A stretch of DNA of 64,000 nt, from assembly GCA_963605415.1 (NCBI GenBank), contig CAVCUL010000005.1:62001-126000 (forward strand), in the 5' to 3' direction. The DNA is from CAG-217 sp963605415. Its GTDB lineage: Bacteria > Bacillota > Clostridia > Oscillospirales > Acutalibacteraceae. Shown piece by piece: positions 23,162 to 32,528 of this stretch (positions within the stretch are counted from its first letter, which is position 1; the number at the start of each line of letters is the position of its first letter). The notes under the pieces are model-generated. The model was not told the origin of the DNA. It saw only the letters and a list, made by a program, of their open reading frames with translations, and did no database searches. The position numbers and the translations under genes are program-made.

Positions 23162-24688
23162 TTAGGCTTCTTCGCTTTGCATCAGCTTTTCACGCTTGGC
23201 TTCCAGCTCGGCCTGTGCCTGTGCCTTGACCTTACCAGTGTACTTGTTAAAGAACATGGGCACAATGGTCAGGATAAAGCCAACAGCCGGCACAATGGTC
23301 ACCAGCGCCAGCAGCATTTTTTGGGTGGATTCGGACTGCTCAAAGAAGATTTGGCGCCCGGCGTTATCCACCAGGGATTTATCTACGGCCTTAAAGTCCG
23401 TCTGCGCCAGTAGTTGACCGAACACAAAGGTAGCAATGGCGGCATTGACCTTGGACAGGAAGGTCTGGAAGGAGAAGCAAACGCCCTCCTGCCGTTCGCC
23501 GGTCTTCCACTCCAAATAGTCAATGGAGTCGGCGATCAGCGCGTAAGTAATCACATTGTAAATACCCAGGGGCAGACCCATCAGGAACAGGAAGATCCAC
23601 AGAATGAAGATATTGATCTTGGTCACATCCTGGGCCAGGATCACATAGCACAGGCCGTGTACCGCAAAGCCAAACAAGGCAGAGCCGATGTAGATTTGCT
23701 TTAAGCTGAACTTTTTGCGCAGCATGGGGAAGATGGCCATCGCCGGTACCATGCCGACGCCGATAGCGACAGTCAGAGTTGTAACAATGGTGCCACGGGG
23801 GATCCAGAAGTCATAGGCCGCCGCAGCGTCCACATTGGGCACCAGTGTGGTCTGTGCACCGGGCAGGAAGTCTTTAAAGATTTGGCTGAAGTCGGTGTAA
23901 TTCTGAATGATAATGTAGTTGCCGATATAGTCTGCGCACTGATTGGCGGTAACCATGGTGGAGCCCAATACGGAGGCGGCAATAACGATCAGCAGCAGCT
24001 TGTTTTCACCCAGCATCACAAAGGTTTCCTTAAAAGACGGCGTGTGATCCATCTTGGGTACACGCTCTTTGGACACGAAGAAGATGAGAATGGACAATCC
24101 GCAGCCCAGCAGGGCAAAGATCAGTGCGCCTACAAAGAAGCCCTTATTGTAGCCCATATTGCTCTGGTACAGAATGGGCACCAGCAATGCCGGCAAAATA
24201 CCGCCGAAGGTGGAGCCCAGGCGGGCGGTGGAGATAAAGGAAGTACGCTCGCTCTCCAGCGGGGTGATCACAGAGGACAGACCCCAGAAAGGCACATCCT
24301 GCACGGTAAAGGCCACGCCCCACAGAATGTAGGTGACCAGTGCCCACACAAAGGCGGCGGTGGAACCCTCGGCAAAGGGCGCGGTAAAGAGCAGCACGGT
24401 GCAAACGGCAATGGGCACCGGTGCAAACAGCAGATAGGGCCGCATTTTGCCCCATTTGGATTTGGTGCGGTCTACGATCATACCCATCACCGGATCATTC
24501 AGGGCGTCAAAGATACGGCCGATCAAAATAATAGTGGTGCCCTGAGATAGGGACAGCCCGGCGCCGTTTTGGAAGAATACCAGGGTGAACATGGACATCA
24601 GCGTGTAAATTCCGGAGCGGCCGAAGGCACCCACGGTGAAGCATACCCGCTCCTTGGTGGTTAAGTATTTCTTTTGGGGTTCGTTCAT
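23162..24688 (-). CDS. GPH family symporter of sulfatase operon
   Basis: 508-residue transporter of the GPH/MFS_2 family with about 12 helices (RIFDALNDPVMGMIVDRTKSKWGKMRPYLL signature near residues 58-88). It is only distantly like the two plus-strand copies and lacks their GVFFSGQ loop, having GVCFSFQTFLSK instead. Its ATG overlaps the sulfatase stop by one base (TAATG), so both are made together. It presumably imports the sulfatase substrate with a cation. Last gene of a four-gene operon, ended by the bidirectional terminator. Confidence 0.88.
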   Translation of the reverse strand: MNEPQKKYLTTKERVCFTVGAFGRSGIYTLMSMFTLVFFQNGAGLSLSQGTTIILIGRIFDALNDPVMGMIVDRTKSKWGKMRPYLLFAPVPIAVCTVLLFTAPFAEGSTAAFVWALVTYILWGVAFTVQDVPFWGLSSVITPLESERTSFISTARLGSTFGGILPALLVPILYQSNMGYNKGFFVGALIFALLGCGLSILIFFVSKERVPKMDHTPSFKETFVMLGENKLLLIVIAASVLGSTMVTANQCADYIGNYIIIQNYTDFSQIFKDFLPGAQTTLVPNVDAAAAYDFWIPRGTIVTTLTVAIGVGMVPAMAIFPMLRKKFSLKQIYIGSALFGFAVHGLCYVILAQDVTKINIFILWIFLFLMGLPLGIYNVITYALIADSIDYLEWKTGERQEGVCFSFQTFLSKVNAAIATFVFGQLLAQTDFKAVDKSLVDNAGRQIFFEQSESTQKMLLALVTIVPAVGFILTIVPMFFNKYTGKVKAQAQAELEAKREKLMQSEEA

Positions 24689-26019
24689 TACTTTTTCCTC
24701 ACTTTCAGGGCGGGGAGAATCGCAGGTGCGGCCTCTCCGGCATTTTGCATTTCACGCAACAGCAGATATTTCATCTCCTGGCGTATATGACTGTATCGCG
24801 GATCGCGAATCAGATTGTAGCGCTCAATGGGATCCTTCTCCAGATCGTACAGATAATCCTCAAAATATGCATTTGCGCTGTGCAGCACATAACCTGTGGG
24901 CGCTGCAGTGCGCACGGCATATTTGAACCGGTCCGTGCGAATGGCGCGGCCGCACTGACTCTCACTGATCTGCATAAACACGCAGTCGTGAAGCGGCTCC
25001 GCTGTTTTTTGCATTTGACACAAATCCTTGCCCATGTAACTGGGCGGCGCAGGTATGCCCGCTAAACTCAGAAAGGTGGGGGGCAGGTCAATAAGGGAGG
25101 TGAGCCGACTTTCTGCCTTGCCGCCGTCAAAGCCGCCGCCTTTGATAATCAGCGGTGTGTGGGTGGCGCTGTCGTGGCAGGAACGCTTGTACTCCAAATT
25201 GCGGGTCTTAAAGTGGCTGCCGTGGTCCGAGGAATAGATGATGACTGTGTCGTCATAAATGCTCAGTTCCTTGAGCTTTTGCACCAGACGGCCCACATTG
25301 TAGTCCAGCCGGTTGATGGCGGAGATGTAGTCCGGGTACATTTCTTTATAGTCGCCCTTTAAGAAAGTCAGATCCGGGGGCAGGGGGTAGTCCTTGTATT
25401 GGTTGATGGTCTCTTTATAGCCCTCGTAATGATGATGGTCGTTTTGATGGTGCGGCTCCAGCTGGCTGATAAACAGGAAGAAGGGCTTGTCGGCCTCTCG
25501 TCCGCTTTCCAGATATTCCAGGGCAAAGTCGTTGATACAGTCGGCACGATAGCCGGTGAAGTCCAGCTTGTTGCCGTCGCCGTCAAACACATAGCCGTCG
25601 TAGCCGTGGCTGGTGAATTCCAGCACATCGGCTGCCCGCCAGTAGCGATACTCGCCTTGCTTCTCTTTCGGCACCGGCGTGGCTTCACAATGGGTGCCAA
25701 TTCCCGGCAGTCGGTCAGAGGCTAAGTGCCACTTACCCACATAGGCAGTGTCATATCCGGCTTCATTAAAATAATGAGCCAGCGGGGTAATGGTATCCGG
25801 CAGTGGAATGCCGTTCCAGTAGCAACCACACTGGGTGGCATACACGCCGGTTTGCAGACAGGCACGGGCCGGGCCGCACACCGGTTGGCAGGTAAAGTTG
25901 TTTTCAAAGAGCGTGCCCTCTTTGGCCAGCTGCATCAGGTTTGGGGTTACTGTATCGTTTACCGTATCCCACCGCTGCTGATCGCTGAAGTAGAAGATAA
26001 TGTTTTTGCGCTTTGCCAT
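24688..26019 (-). CDS. Cytoplasmic sulfatase (formylglycine type)
   Basis: 443-residue sulfatase of the alkaline phosphatase superfamily. The signature C48-G-P-A-R52 matches C-x-P-x-R, in which Cys is oxidised to formylglycine; the metal-binding Asp13 (FSDQQRWDT) and the YSSDHGSHF and DLEKDPIERYNL motifs are present. There is no signal peptide, so it should act in the cytoplasm on an imported sulfate ester. I chose the ATG at 26019, with AGGAG six bases upstream; a TTG at 26025 would abut the binding site. A maturation enzyme (anSME) is not in this window. Neighbours are a GPH symporter and a TauE/SafE exporter. Confidence 0.92.
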   Translation of the reverse strand: MAKRKNIIFYFSDQQRWDTVNDTVTPNLMQLAKEGTLFENNFTCQPVCGPARACLQTGVYATQCGCYWNGIPLPDTITPLAHYFNEAGYDTAYVGKWHLASDRLPGIGTHCEATPVPKEKQGEYRYWRAADVLEFTSHGYDGYVFDGDGNKLDFTGYRADCINDFALEYLESGREADKPFFLFISQLEPHHQNDHHHYEGYKETINQYKDYPLPPDLTFLKGDYKEMYPDYISAINRLDYNVGRLVQKLKELSIYDDTVIIYSSDHGSHFKTRNLEYKRSCHDSATHTPLIIKGGGFDGGKAESRLTSLIDLPPTFLSLAGIPAPPSYMGKDLCQMQKTAEPLHDCVFMQISESQCGRAIRTDRFKYAVRTAAPTGYVLHSANAYFEDYLYDLEKDPIERYNLIRDPRYSHIRQEMKYLLLREMQNAGEAAPAILPALKVRKK

Positions 26020-26072
26020 GTTCAACTCCTGTTCCTTGCCCCACCGCTGAAGGTGCAGGCCTTTTTATTTAT

Positions 26073-26855
26073 TTATCCGGCCATAAAGCCGGTGACTGCA
26101 TTGTAGATGTTTAGGCAGATAAACACGCCCAGCACCGCAGAGAATACCCGGGTGACGATCTTGTTGTTGGCCTTTTTGTTCAGTGCTGCGCCGATGACGC
26201 CGGCGATCACAGCCGCCGGGGCCGCGATCAGCAGAATGCGATAGTCAAACTTAGGTACTGTGGCGGTGACCACATAGGTCACCAATTTGGACAGCTGGCT
26301 AAAGAAGATTACAGCCACGCTGTAGACGGTAGCCTCCTTCATGCTCATAGAGAAAAACAGCAGGAAGAACATAATGTTAATGGGTCCGCCGCCAATGCCC
26401 AGGAAACTGGACAGAATGCCCAAAACTGTGCCGCCCAGCAGAATGGTGATGGGGTTCTTTAAGTGAAAGCTCTTTTTGCCCTTGTTCACATACCATAGTG
26501 CCACCGCCAGCAGGCAGGCCAAAAGCACCGCCTGGTATGCCATAGCCAGGTTGTCACTTAGCAGTCGGTTAAACAAATCGAAAATATGCTTGCCTGCAAA
26601 GCCGCCTAAAATAGAGCCGGCAGAGATCAGCAGCACCGTCTTAAAGTCCACTTTGGTCTTGGCACGCAGGTGCTTCACGGTGGAGCTGCAACTCATGGCA
26701 AAGACGGACACGGAGGAGATAAAGTTGATTACCTCGGTGGTATCGTCCACCAGCAGAGTCAGCAGTGGCTTGATGATGACCCCGGAGCCTCCGCCTAAAA
26801 AGGCACCGATACCGGAGGCCAAAAAGATAATAACCCCGTAGAGAAGGAAGATCAC
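26073..26855 (-). CDS. TauE/SafE family anion exporter
   Basis: 260-residue membrane protein with about eight helices and the family pattern GIGAFLGGGSGVIIKPLL at the N terminus, repeated in the second half as LSSFLGIGGGPINIMFFL. Such proteins move sulfite, sulfonates or related anions. The GTG start overlaps the MscS stop by four bases (GTGA). Placed before a cytoplasmic sulfatase, a role in exporting released sulfate or another sulfur anion is an attractive inference. Confidence 0.88.
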   Translation of the reverse strand: MIFLLYGVIIFLASGIGAFLGGGSGVIIKPLLTLLVDDTTEVINFISSVSVFAMSCSSTVKHLRAKTKVDFKTVLLISAGSILGGFAGKHIFDLFNRLLSDNLAMAYQAVLLACLLAVALWYVNKGKKSFHLKNPITILLGGTVLGILSSFLGIGGGPINIMFFLLFFSMSMKEATVYSVAVIFFSQLSKLVTYVVTATVPKFDYRILLIAAPAAVIAGVIGAALNKKANNKIVTRVFSAVLGVFICLNIYNAVTGFMAG

Positions 26856-27970
26856 TGCAGACTGTCCTCCGATCCCTGCTCCAGATAAACGGTAGCAGAA
26901 TTGTAAGCCAACTCAAAGCCTTCCTCGTCCAGCATTTCCTTGATTTGCAGGTTGATCCGATTTTGCACCTGACCCAGGTCAATTAGCGTGGGCGCGACTA
27001 CATAATAGTAAGTCTGCACATCCATGCCGTGGGCACCGTAGCTGACAAAATTGGTGCGCACATCGTCCTGCAGTACAGCCGGATCCTGGCGGAGCAGGGA
27101 CTGCAATTTCTGCTCAAATCGTTCCAGATCCTTGCGACTGTGTTTATAATGCAGCGTAAAAGTCTGGTCAATAAGACGGTGCTGCATATCTGCATAGTTT
27201 GTGATGTTCTGGTTGGTGAGGGAGGTGTTTGGCAGCACATAGCGGCTACCGTCCAATGCCCGCAGGGTGGTGGCGCGCACGGCAATATCCTCAACTGTGC
27301 CGGACAGCTCGCCTACAGCAATAAAATCTCCCACCCGAAAAGGCTTGTTAAAAACAATGATAAAGCCAGAGATCAGGCTCTCCACAGCATCTTTGCAGGC
27401 AAAGGCCACAGCCACACCGCCGATGCCCAGCGCGGCAAAAATACGGGTGGCGGAGTAGCCCAGTAACTCCAGTACAAGCAAAATACCGATGCATATAATC
27501 ACAATTTTTGCTACATTGGAGATAAAGCGAAAGGCGGTGAGGCGTGTTTTGTCCCCACCGGCGTCGGAATCGTAGGTATAATTATTTAATTCACCATTCA
27601 GCAGACGCACACCGCCCCAGCAGGTGCAGAGAATGCCCATGGCTTTAACCAGAAAAACGGCCGCCTTTTGCAGTTCTCCGCCGGGGGCGAGAATTTGCAT
27701 GGCACCGGCGATGCCGGCAAAAATGAGAAAAACGGACAAAGGCTTTTTCAGTCCGGTTTTCAGCAGTGCCTGGATGCGGGCACTGCGACGGAAAAACAAC
27801 TTTCCAACCAAAGCGAGAATACCGCCGGAAATTGCACTGCGCAGCACCACCAGAACGGCCACTACACCAATGGCGATTAGAGCACGGATTAACAGCTCCT
27901 GGGCGCTTTCTACGCCTTGCAGATTTTTTCGCAGGGTTTCTACAAATTGGGGGATTTCCATCTTCAGCAT
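26852..27970 (-). CDS. MscS-like mechanosensitive channel
   Basis: 372-residue small-conductance mechanosensitive channel family protein. It has three to four N-terminal helices, the pore-lining helix AALGIGGVAVAFACKDAVESLISGF followed by FRVGDFIAVGELSGTVEDIAVRATTLRALDGSRYVLPN, the hallmark MscS beta domain, and a C-terminal alpha/beta domain. The ATG at 27970 is preferred because AAGGA is six bases upstream; the ATG at 27976 directly abuts it. It is the first gene of the operon with the exporter, sulfatase and symporter. It may release osmolytes when sugar or sulfate accumulates. Confidence 0.9.
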   Translation of the reverse strand: MLKMEIPQFVETLRKNLQGVESAQELLIRALIAIGVVAVLVVLRSAISGGILALVGKLFFRRSARIQALLKTGLKKPLSVFLIFAGIAGAMQILAPGGELQKAAVFLVKAMGILCTCWGGVRLLNGELNNYTYDSDAGGDKTRLTAFRFISNVAKIVIICIGILLVLELLGYSATRIFAALGIGGVAVAFACKDAVESLISGFIIVFNKPFRVGDFIAVGELSGTVEDIAVRATTLRALDGSRYVLPNTSLTNQNITNYADMQHRLIDQTFTLHYKHSRKDLERFEQKLQSLLRQDPAVLQDDVRTNFVSYGAHGMDVQTYYYVVAPTLIDLGQVQNRINLQIKEMLDEEGFELAYNSATVYLEQGSEDSLQ

Positions 27971-28026
27971 ATACATTCCTTACCACTCTCTAACAGAGCA
28001 AAACAGGCAAATTTACGGTAAGACCT

Positions 28027-28064
28027 ATTATATAATTTATAGTACCCCTTGTCAATGCAAGGGG
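28027..28064 (-). promoter_or_regulatory. Consensus promoter of mscS-sulfatase operon with overlapping palindrome
   Basis: On the minus strand TTGACA (28055-28050), 17-bp spacer, TATAAT (28032-28027), both perfect. The inverted repeat CCCCTTG/CAAGGGG (28045-28064) encloses the -35 box and could be a repressor site, or the weak end of the fkbM transcript. No T-run follows on the minus strand. Confidence 0.75.
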
Positions 28065-28067
28065 GCG

Positions 28068-29153
28068 TTAATGGTCGGTGTCGCTCAAATAGGTCGGAAT
28101 ACAATAGAAATTGCTCTCCCAGGCCGGGATGTACGGGCTGTGGCGAAAGTAAAGCTTGTAGTCCGGACAAATGTGCAGAATTTGCTGGGGCAGCGCAAAC
28201 AGATCTTCATTACGGTGGTAGGCGCAAACATACAGCTTAGGTCTCCAGGTGCGAATGGTGCGGGCGGCACCGGCCAGCGCCTCGCTTTCGCTGCCCTCAA
28301 TGTCCATTTTCAGCAGCGTGATCGGCGCGCCTTGCAGCAGACTGTCCAGGTCCGTGGCTTCCACTGACGTGCCGGTGGGCGATAGGCGGGAACTGCGCCC
28401 GGCGCGGGCGTCAAAATGTAAAGTGGTCTGCCTGTCCCAGGCGCCTTTATTGTAAAGGTGAATACCTTGCATACCCTCTGTGGCACGGCGCAGCTTTTTG
28501 AAGTTCTTTTCGTCCGGCTCCAAGGCGTAGATAGATCTGTATTTTCCGCCTGAATACTGCAAAAATTGGCGAATAGTATCGCCGTTATAGGCGCCCATAT
28601 CCACCAAAAATTCCTGCTGATTTACCTGCAAAATATCGGTAAAGATCTCGTCGATATTTGCAAATGATTTGTAAAGGTAATCAACTTTACCGCTGATTTT
28701 GTAGCGCAGCACACATTCGTACACCCGGCGGCTCTCCTCATCGGCCAATTTGGCGTAAACGCTCTCCATTTCCGCCCGGTGCGCATCGGCGTATTCCCGG
28801 GTAAACAGCCCTACGCCCGCCACCGGAATATCCGGCGCATATACCGGGTGCTCCCGGTTGATCCGGGCAATGTTTTCCAGCACCTCCGGTCGCTGACTGG
28901 CAAAGCCCAGTACTACGATGAAGTCCTTGAATTGTTGGCATACTTCCTGGTAGCGCTGCACTTTGTGACCTAAAAAGGATTGGCCCCGCACAAAATCGTC
29001 ACTGGCAAACACCGCCGAGATATGCATACCCTTACTTTCCAGCACGGCGTTGATCTTCTCCGCCCCGTCGCCCATACCGTAGAGCACCAGGGGCTTGCCC
29101 TCCCGGCGCAGTCGGTCCCAAACATTCTCTTCCGTCAGTAAATCCTCTATCAT
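28068..29153 (-). CDS. FkbM family methyltransferase
   Basis: 361-residue protein. The C-terminal part (about 165-350) is an FkbM-type SAM-dependent methyltransferase with the cofactor motif VDMGAYNGDTIRQF, then YALEPDEKNFKKL and LLKMDIEGSESEAL. The N-terminal 160 residues form a separate nucleotide-binding-like region (VLYGMGDGAEKIN). FkbM proteins methylate oxygen atoms of sugars or lipids. I chose the ATG at 29153, which has AAAGG nine bases upstream; a start at 29195 lies in the divergent promoter region. Substrate unknown. Confidence 0.85.
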   Translation of the reverse strand: MIEDLLTEENVWDRLRREGKPLVLYGMGDGAEKINAVLESKGMHISAVFASDDFVRGQSFLGHKVQRYQEVCQQFKDFIVVLGFASQRPEVLENIARINREHPVYAPDIPVAGVGLFTREYADAHRAEMESVYAKLADEESRRVYECVLRYKISGKVDYLYKSFANIDEIFTDILQVNQQEFLVDMGAYNGDTIRQFLQYSGGKYRSIYALEPDEKNFKKLRRATEGMQGIHLYNKGAWDRQTTLHFDARAGRSSRLSPTGTSVEATDLDSLLQGAPITLLKMDIEGSESEALAGAARTIRTWRPKLYVCAYHRNEDLFALPQQILHICPDYKLYFRHSPYIPAWESNFYCIPTYLSDTDH

Positions 29154-29188
29154 AGCTACCTGCCTTTCTGCTTTATATTCTAACATAT

Positions 29189-29217
29189 TTGACAATCTAA
29201 AATAAAGTGTATATAAT
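29189..29217 (+). promoter_or_regulatory. Promoter of corC-phoH-ybeY-era operon
   Basis: Perfect TTGACA (29189-29194), 17-bp spacer, TATAAT (29212-29217), 45 bp before the first gene. Confidence 0.85.
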
Positions 29218-29261
29218 AAATAAACGGAAAAATTTGTATTGCACAGGAGGCAGGGGCCATT

Positions 29262-30077
29262 ATGGGCGGGAACAGCCTGATTGACCGATTATTTAAGCGC
29301 GAGAGCACAACGAAAGAGGAAATTCGCCAGCTGGTGGACGAGGACCAGGCCAAAGGAGAACTGGAAGCGTCTCAGCGGGAGATGATCCACAACATCTTTG
29401 ATTTTGACCAACTTTGCGCGGAGGATATTATGACCCACCGCACTGAGATCGAGGCAGTGGAGGAGACGGCCACCATCGGGTATGCCGCCGCCTTTGCACT
29501 GGAGGCAGGGTGCTCCAGGATCCCGGTATTCCACGAGGATCTGGACAATGTGCAGGGTATTCTTTATGTAAAGGACCTGCTGCCCTTTGTGGGCAAGCCT
29601 GTGCCGGAGGGCACCCGGCTGATGGACTATGTGCGGGAGCCGCTGTTTGTGCCGGAGAGCATTCCCTGCGGCAAGCTGTTCGCCACCATGACGGACAAGC
29701 GTATCCAAATGGCCATTGTGGTGGACGAGTACGGCGGCACGGCCGGACTGGTGACCATGGAGGATATTTTGGAGAGTATCGTGGGCAATATTATGGACGA
29801 GTACGACGAGGAAGAGGCGGATGTGATCCAAACCGGGGAGCACACCTTTACCTTTGATGGTTCGGTGGATATTGAGGATGCGGAAAAGGCGCTGGGCGTG
29901 CCTCTGCCGGAGGGGGATTATGACACCCTGGCGGGCTTTTTGATCAGCCGCCTGGGCTATCTGCCCACCGGCAAGGAGACCCAGCCGGTTACGGTGGATT
30001 ATGAGAATGTGCACTTTACCGTATGTGGGGTAGAGGAGCGCAGAATTGAACGGATAAAGGCAGAAGTTAAAGTATGA
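29262..30077 (+). CDS. CBS-domain protein, CorC/HlyC type without DUF21
   Basis: 271-residue cytoplasmic protein with two CBS domains (about 55-185; motifs CSRIPVFHEDLDNVQGILYV and IVVDEYGGTAGLVTMEDILE) and a C-terminal CorC_HlyC domain (about 200-268). It lacks the membrane DUF21 domain of hemolysin-C/CNNM proteins, like CorC, linked to Mg2+ or Co2+ efflux. AGGAGG precedes the ATG. It is the first gene of a tightly packed operon; phoH starts in its stop codon. Confidence 0.88.
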   Translation: MGGNSLIDRLFKRESTTKEEIRQLVDEDQAKGELEASQREMIHNIFDFDQLCAEDIMTHRTEIEAVEETATIGYAAAFALEAGCSRIPVFHEDLDNVQGILYVKDLLPFVGKPVPEGTRLMDYVREPLFVPESIPCGKLFATMTDKRIQMAIVVDEYGGTAGLVTMEDILESIVGNIMDEYDEEEADVIQTGEHTFTFDGSVDIEDAEKALGVPLPEGDYDTLAGFLISRLGYLPTGKETQPVTVDYENVHFTVCGVEERRIERIKAEVKV

Positions 30078-31033
30078 CGGAACAGGTAATCACCTTTGAA
30101 GCGATGGAACAGGCAGCCAACCTGTTTGGCAGCTTCGATGAAAATATAAAGCTATTGGAGCGAGAGTACGGCGTGACCATCACCTGCCGTGGCGCAGACC
30201 TGAAGGTGGTGGGCGACGCAGAAAATGTAGCTGCCGCTGCCCGGGCGCTGAACGGACTGTTGACCTTGATTAACAAAGGCGAGCAGCTGACGGAGCAGAA
30301 TGTGCGCTATGTGATTTCTTTAGTCAGCGAGGGCAATGAGGATGTGCTTTCCTCCATGACCACGGACTCGGTGTGCGTCACCGCCAAGGGCCGACCGGTC
30401 AAGCCAAAGACCGTGGGTCAAAAGCGGTACTGCGAGTCCATTGCCAAGAACACCATCACCTTTGGCGTGGGGCCGGCCGGTACAGGCAAGACCTATTTGG
30501 CCGTGGCTATGGCGGTCACCGCCTTTCGCGCCAAAGAGGTGGACCGGATCATCCTGACCCGCCCGGCGGTGGAAGCGGGGGAGAAGCTGGGCTTTCTGCC
30601 CGGCGACCTGCAAAGCAAGGTGGACCCGTACCTGCGCCCGCTGTATGACGCTCTGTTTGATATGCTGGGGGCAGAGAGCTTTCAGCGCTACCAGGAGCGG
30701 GGCGCCATTGAGGTGGCGCCGCTGGCCTATATGCGCGGGCGGACTCTGGATGACAGCTTTATCATTCTGGACGAAGCCCAGAACACCACGCCGGAGCAGA
30801 TGAAAATGTTTTTGACCCGCCTGGGGTTCAACTCCAAAATGGTGGTCACCGGCGACATTACCCAGATCGACCTGCCGGAGGGCAAGCGCTCCGGGCTGGT
30901 AAAGGTGATGGACATTCTAAAGCATGTAGATGACATTGAAATTCATAAATTCAGCCAGAAGGATGTGGTGCGCCACCGGTTGGTGCAGGACATTATTCGG
31001 GCGTATGAGAAATATGAGGAGAAGAACAAGTAA
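30074..31033 (+). CDS. phoH: PhoH family ATPase
   Basis: 319-residue PhoH-like protein. An N-terminal KH-like region (about 1-90) precedes the P-loop ATPase domain with Walker A GPAGTGKT (about 137-144) and Walker B FIILDEAQN. It is probably an RNA-associated ATPase or helicase. Start ATG overlaps the CorC-like gene by four bases, and its stop overlaps ybeY by one. The phoH-ybeY-era order is the common Firmicute arrangement linked to rRNA maturation. Confidence 0.94.
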   Translation: MTEQVITFEAMEQAANLFGSFDENIKLLEREYGVTITCRGADLKVVGDAENVAAAARALNGLLTLINKGEQLTEQNVRYVISLVSEGNEDVLSSMTTDSVCVTAKGRPVKPKTVGQKRYCESIAKNTITFGVGPAGTGKTYLAVAMAVTAFRAKEVDRIILTRPAVEAGEKLGFLPGDLQSKVDPYLRPLYDALFDMLGAESFQRYQERGAIEVAPLAYMRGRTLDDSFIILDEAQNTTPEQMKMFLTRLGFNSKMVVTGDITQIDLPEGKRSGLVKVMDILKHVDDIEIHKFSQKDVVRHRLVQDIIRAYEKYEEKNK

Positions 31034-31539
31034 TGGAATCTGTAAAAGTGGTCATTTCAAACGATCAAAAGGCAGTGAAGGTGCCTACCGGCATTCGGTT
31101 GCTGATCCGCCGTTGTTGCCACGCTGTGCTGGAACTGGAGCATTTTGAAGGCAGCGCGGAGGTGAGCGTGCGCTTTGTGGATAATGAACAGATCCATGCG
31201 CTGAACAAAGAATATCGGAATATTGACAGAGAGACGGATGTGCTCAGCTTCCCCTTGGGGGAGAACGGTGTGTACGATATTAACCACGACACCGGCGCCA
31301 AGCTGCTGGGCGATATTGTGATTTCTATGGAGAAAGCCATGGAGCAGGCAGAGCTGTACAATCACCCCTTGCAGCGGGAGATCGGCTTTTTGACCGTTCA
31401 TTCCATGCTGCACCTGCTGGGCTATGACCATGAGCAGGGCGGGCTGGAAGAAGTACGTATGCGCGAAAAGGAAGAAACCGTGCTGACCCAAATCGGCTGG
31501 AAGCGGGACAGCAGCTATTATATGGGAGACGAGTCATGA
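31033..31539 (+). CDS. ybeY: Endoribonuclease YbeY (16S rRNA maturation)
   Basis: 168-residue metal-dependent RNase with the zinc motif HSMLHLLGYDH (H-x3-H-x5-H), near residues 116-126, and the upstream INRETDVLSF-like segment (DRETDVLSFPL). It processes the 3' end of 16S rRNA and supports ribosome quality control. Coupled by overlap to phoH and to era (ATGA). Confidence 0.95.
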   Translation: MESVKVVISNDQKAVKVPTGIRLLIRRCCHAVLELEHFEGSAEVSVRFVDNEQIHALNKEYRNIDRETDVLSFPLGENGVYDINHDTGAKLLGDIVISMEKAMEQAELYNHPLQREIGFLTVHSMLHLLGYDHEQGGLEEVRMREKEETVLTQIGWKRDSSYYMGDES

Positions 31540-32432
31540 CCCAATCTGCATTCATCGCCATTGTGGGCAAGCCCAATGTGGGCAAATCCTCCATTTTAAA
31601 TCGGCTTACCGGCAGCAAGATTGCTATTGTGTCCTCCAAGCCCCAGACCACCCGTACCAAGATTATGGGCGTGTTGACGCGGGATGAGGTGCAGCTGGTG
31701 TTTACGGACACCCCCGGCTTTCACCACGCTCACAACAAGCTGGGCGAGCACATGAATCAGGCGGTGGGCGATGCCGTAGGCGGCGTGGACGCCTGTTTGT
31801 TTGTGGTGGAACCCAATCAGACCGAGCTGAACGACAAGGAGCAGGAGCTTCTGACGATGTTTAAAAAGCATCGTTTGCCGGTGATCCTGGCCATTAACAA
31901 AATTGATACGCTGCGGGACAAGGCGGAACTGGCGCCGCGCATTGGCCAGTTGGCCGGGCTGTATGACTTTACGGCTGTGGTGCCTTGCAGCGCCCAGACC
32001 GGAGAGGGTATGCAGGACTTGCTGACGGAGATGGAGCGCCTGGCGCTGCCGTCGCCCCACTTCTTCCCGGACGATACCTTAACGGATCAGCCGGAGCGGG
32101 TGCTGGCGGCGGAGATGATCCGGGAGAAGATCCTGCGTTTGATGGACAAGGAGATCCCCCACGGCATTGCCGTTGCCATTGAGAAGATGAAAGAGCGCCC
32201 GGACGGCAGCTGCCTGGATGTGGATGCCACCATCTATTGTGAGCGGGAGAGCCACAAGGGTATGGTCATCGGCAAAGGCGGCGCTATGCTCAAGAAGATC
32301 GCCACATTTGCCCGCCAGGACATGGAGCGCTTTTTCGGGATCAAGGTCAATCTGCACACCTGGGTCAAGGTAAAAGAAGATTGGCGCAACCGGGAGGGCC
32401 TGATCCACAACTTCGGCCTGGATAACGAATAA
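31536..32432 (+). CDS. era: GTPase Era
   Basis: 298-residue GTPase for 30S assembly. G1 GKPNVGKSS, G2 TTRT, G3 DTPG, G4 NKID and the C-terminal type 2 KH domain (CERESHKGMVIGKGGAMLKKI) are visible. Its ATG overlaps the ybeY stop by four bases. No diacylglycerol kinase or cytidine deaminase gene separates them, unlike in many Firmicutes. Confidence 0.97.
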   Translation: MTQSAFIAIVGKPNVGKSSILNRLTGSKIAIVSSKPQTTRTKIMGVLTRDEVQLVFTDTPGFHHAHNKLGEHMNQAVGDAVGGVDACLFVVEPNQTELNDKEQELLTMFKKHRLPVILAINKIDTLRDKAELAPRIGQLAGLYDFTAVVPCSAQTGEGMQDLLTEMERLALPSPHFFPDDTLTDQPERVLAAEMIREKILRLMDKEIPHGIAVAIEKMKERPDGSCLDVDATIYCERESHKGMVIGKGGAMLKKIATFARQDMERFFGIKVNLHTWVKVKEDWRNREGLIHNFGLDNE

Positions 32433-32528
32433 AATGAATTTTTGCCGCTGCGGCGCTGAATTTTGTCCTTGGGTGAATTTGGCACAAATGGCGCTGCGGG
32501 CATAGGATACAATAAAAACGGTGATCCT

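Noticed and set aside
29154..29195. Longer start for the FkbM methyltransferase
   Set aside because: The extra 14 residues overlap the -35 region of the divergent promoter and have no ribosome site, while the ATG at 29153 has one.
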